Below are positions 63,919 through 64,000 of a DNA stretch of 64,000 nt, in pieces. Both the position numbers and the translations under genes were made by a program. The DNA is from Eublepharis macularius. Its lineage: Eukaryota > Chordata > Lepidosauria > Squamata > Eublepharidae. How positions within the stretch are numbered: position 1 is the first letter of the stretch; every line of letters begins with the position of its first letter. The stretch is taken from NCBI RefSeq assembly GCF_028583425.1, contig NC_072792.1, positions 156,742,676 to 156,806,675 on the forward strand, given 5' to 3'. Below the pieces are notes generated by a model that saw only the letters and a list, made by a program, of their open reading frames with translations, was not told where the DNA came from and did no database searches.

Positions 63919-64000
63919 TCTGTTTAGGATTGTGCTGTTAATTCCCAGGAAATGCGACCCCTTCAGGATTGGGCTTCTTATACCTTGCAGCAAAAACCAG

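Overview
This window is vertebrate intergenic or intronic DNA. The repeat content points to a squamate reptile (lizard or gecko type). Diagnostic pieces are 5S-rRNA-headed SINEs with a Bov-B-like tail, tRNA-headed SINEs, CR1, L2, L1 and R4-like LINE remnants, Penelope-like elements (PLEs), a decayed DIRS tyrosine-recombinase retrotransposon, and many short hAT-type foldback elements. Species was not determined. I recognise no intact protein-coding gene. Nearly all open frames are chance frames or lie inside transposable elements.

Layout. 1-1.4 kb holds two head-to-head copies of a GATC-rich hAT-like element; the second has a perfect 8-bp target duplication. 2-13 kb is old LINE tails, a 5S SINE, a foldback element and palindromic 80-bp elements. 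13.3-18.6 kb holds L1 remnants, one with an 18-bp target duplication, and two CAGGGC-ended MITEs with perfect 8-bp duplications. 20.9-26.7 kb has L1 and CR1 pieces, an unexplained GC-rich block at 22.4-24.2 kb, a pentanucleotide microsatellite and SINEs. 28.7-37.8 kb is rich in PLE terminal sequences, several as head-to-head inverted pairs, plus SINEs, MITEs, an R4-like tail and a perfect 73-bp tandem duplication.

38.8-41.6 kb is a 5'-truncated DIRS element with reverse transcriptase, RNase H and tyrosine recombinase domains, all broken. 43-51 kb is SINE- and L2-rich. 51.4 kb has a perfect 43-bp inverted repeat. 52.1-56 kb is a three-level nest: a hAT-like MITE inside a PLE, apparently inside an L2. 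58-61.5 kb has LTR-like sequence, a pyrimidine-rich duplication and a SINE split by a MITE. The right end (about 63.17-63.66 kb) is a CpG island with a good splice donor. It is the only credible host-gene signal, probably a promoter and first exon of a gene continuing to the right.

The most interesting pattern is a short motif repeated in the PLE-type terminal sequences (about 28.8, 32.9, 34.2, 35.7, 37.7, 47.3 and 63.9 kb). It reads CTGAYGA, a hairpin, GAAA, then AGC-loop-GCT and a possible cleavage base, which matches the core of a hammerhead ribozyme. PLEs are known to carry such ribozymes. The copies here look degenerate, and several sit in inverted pairs.
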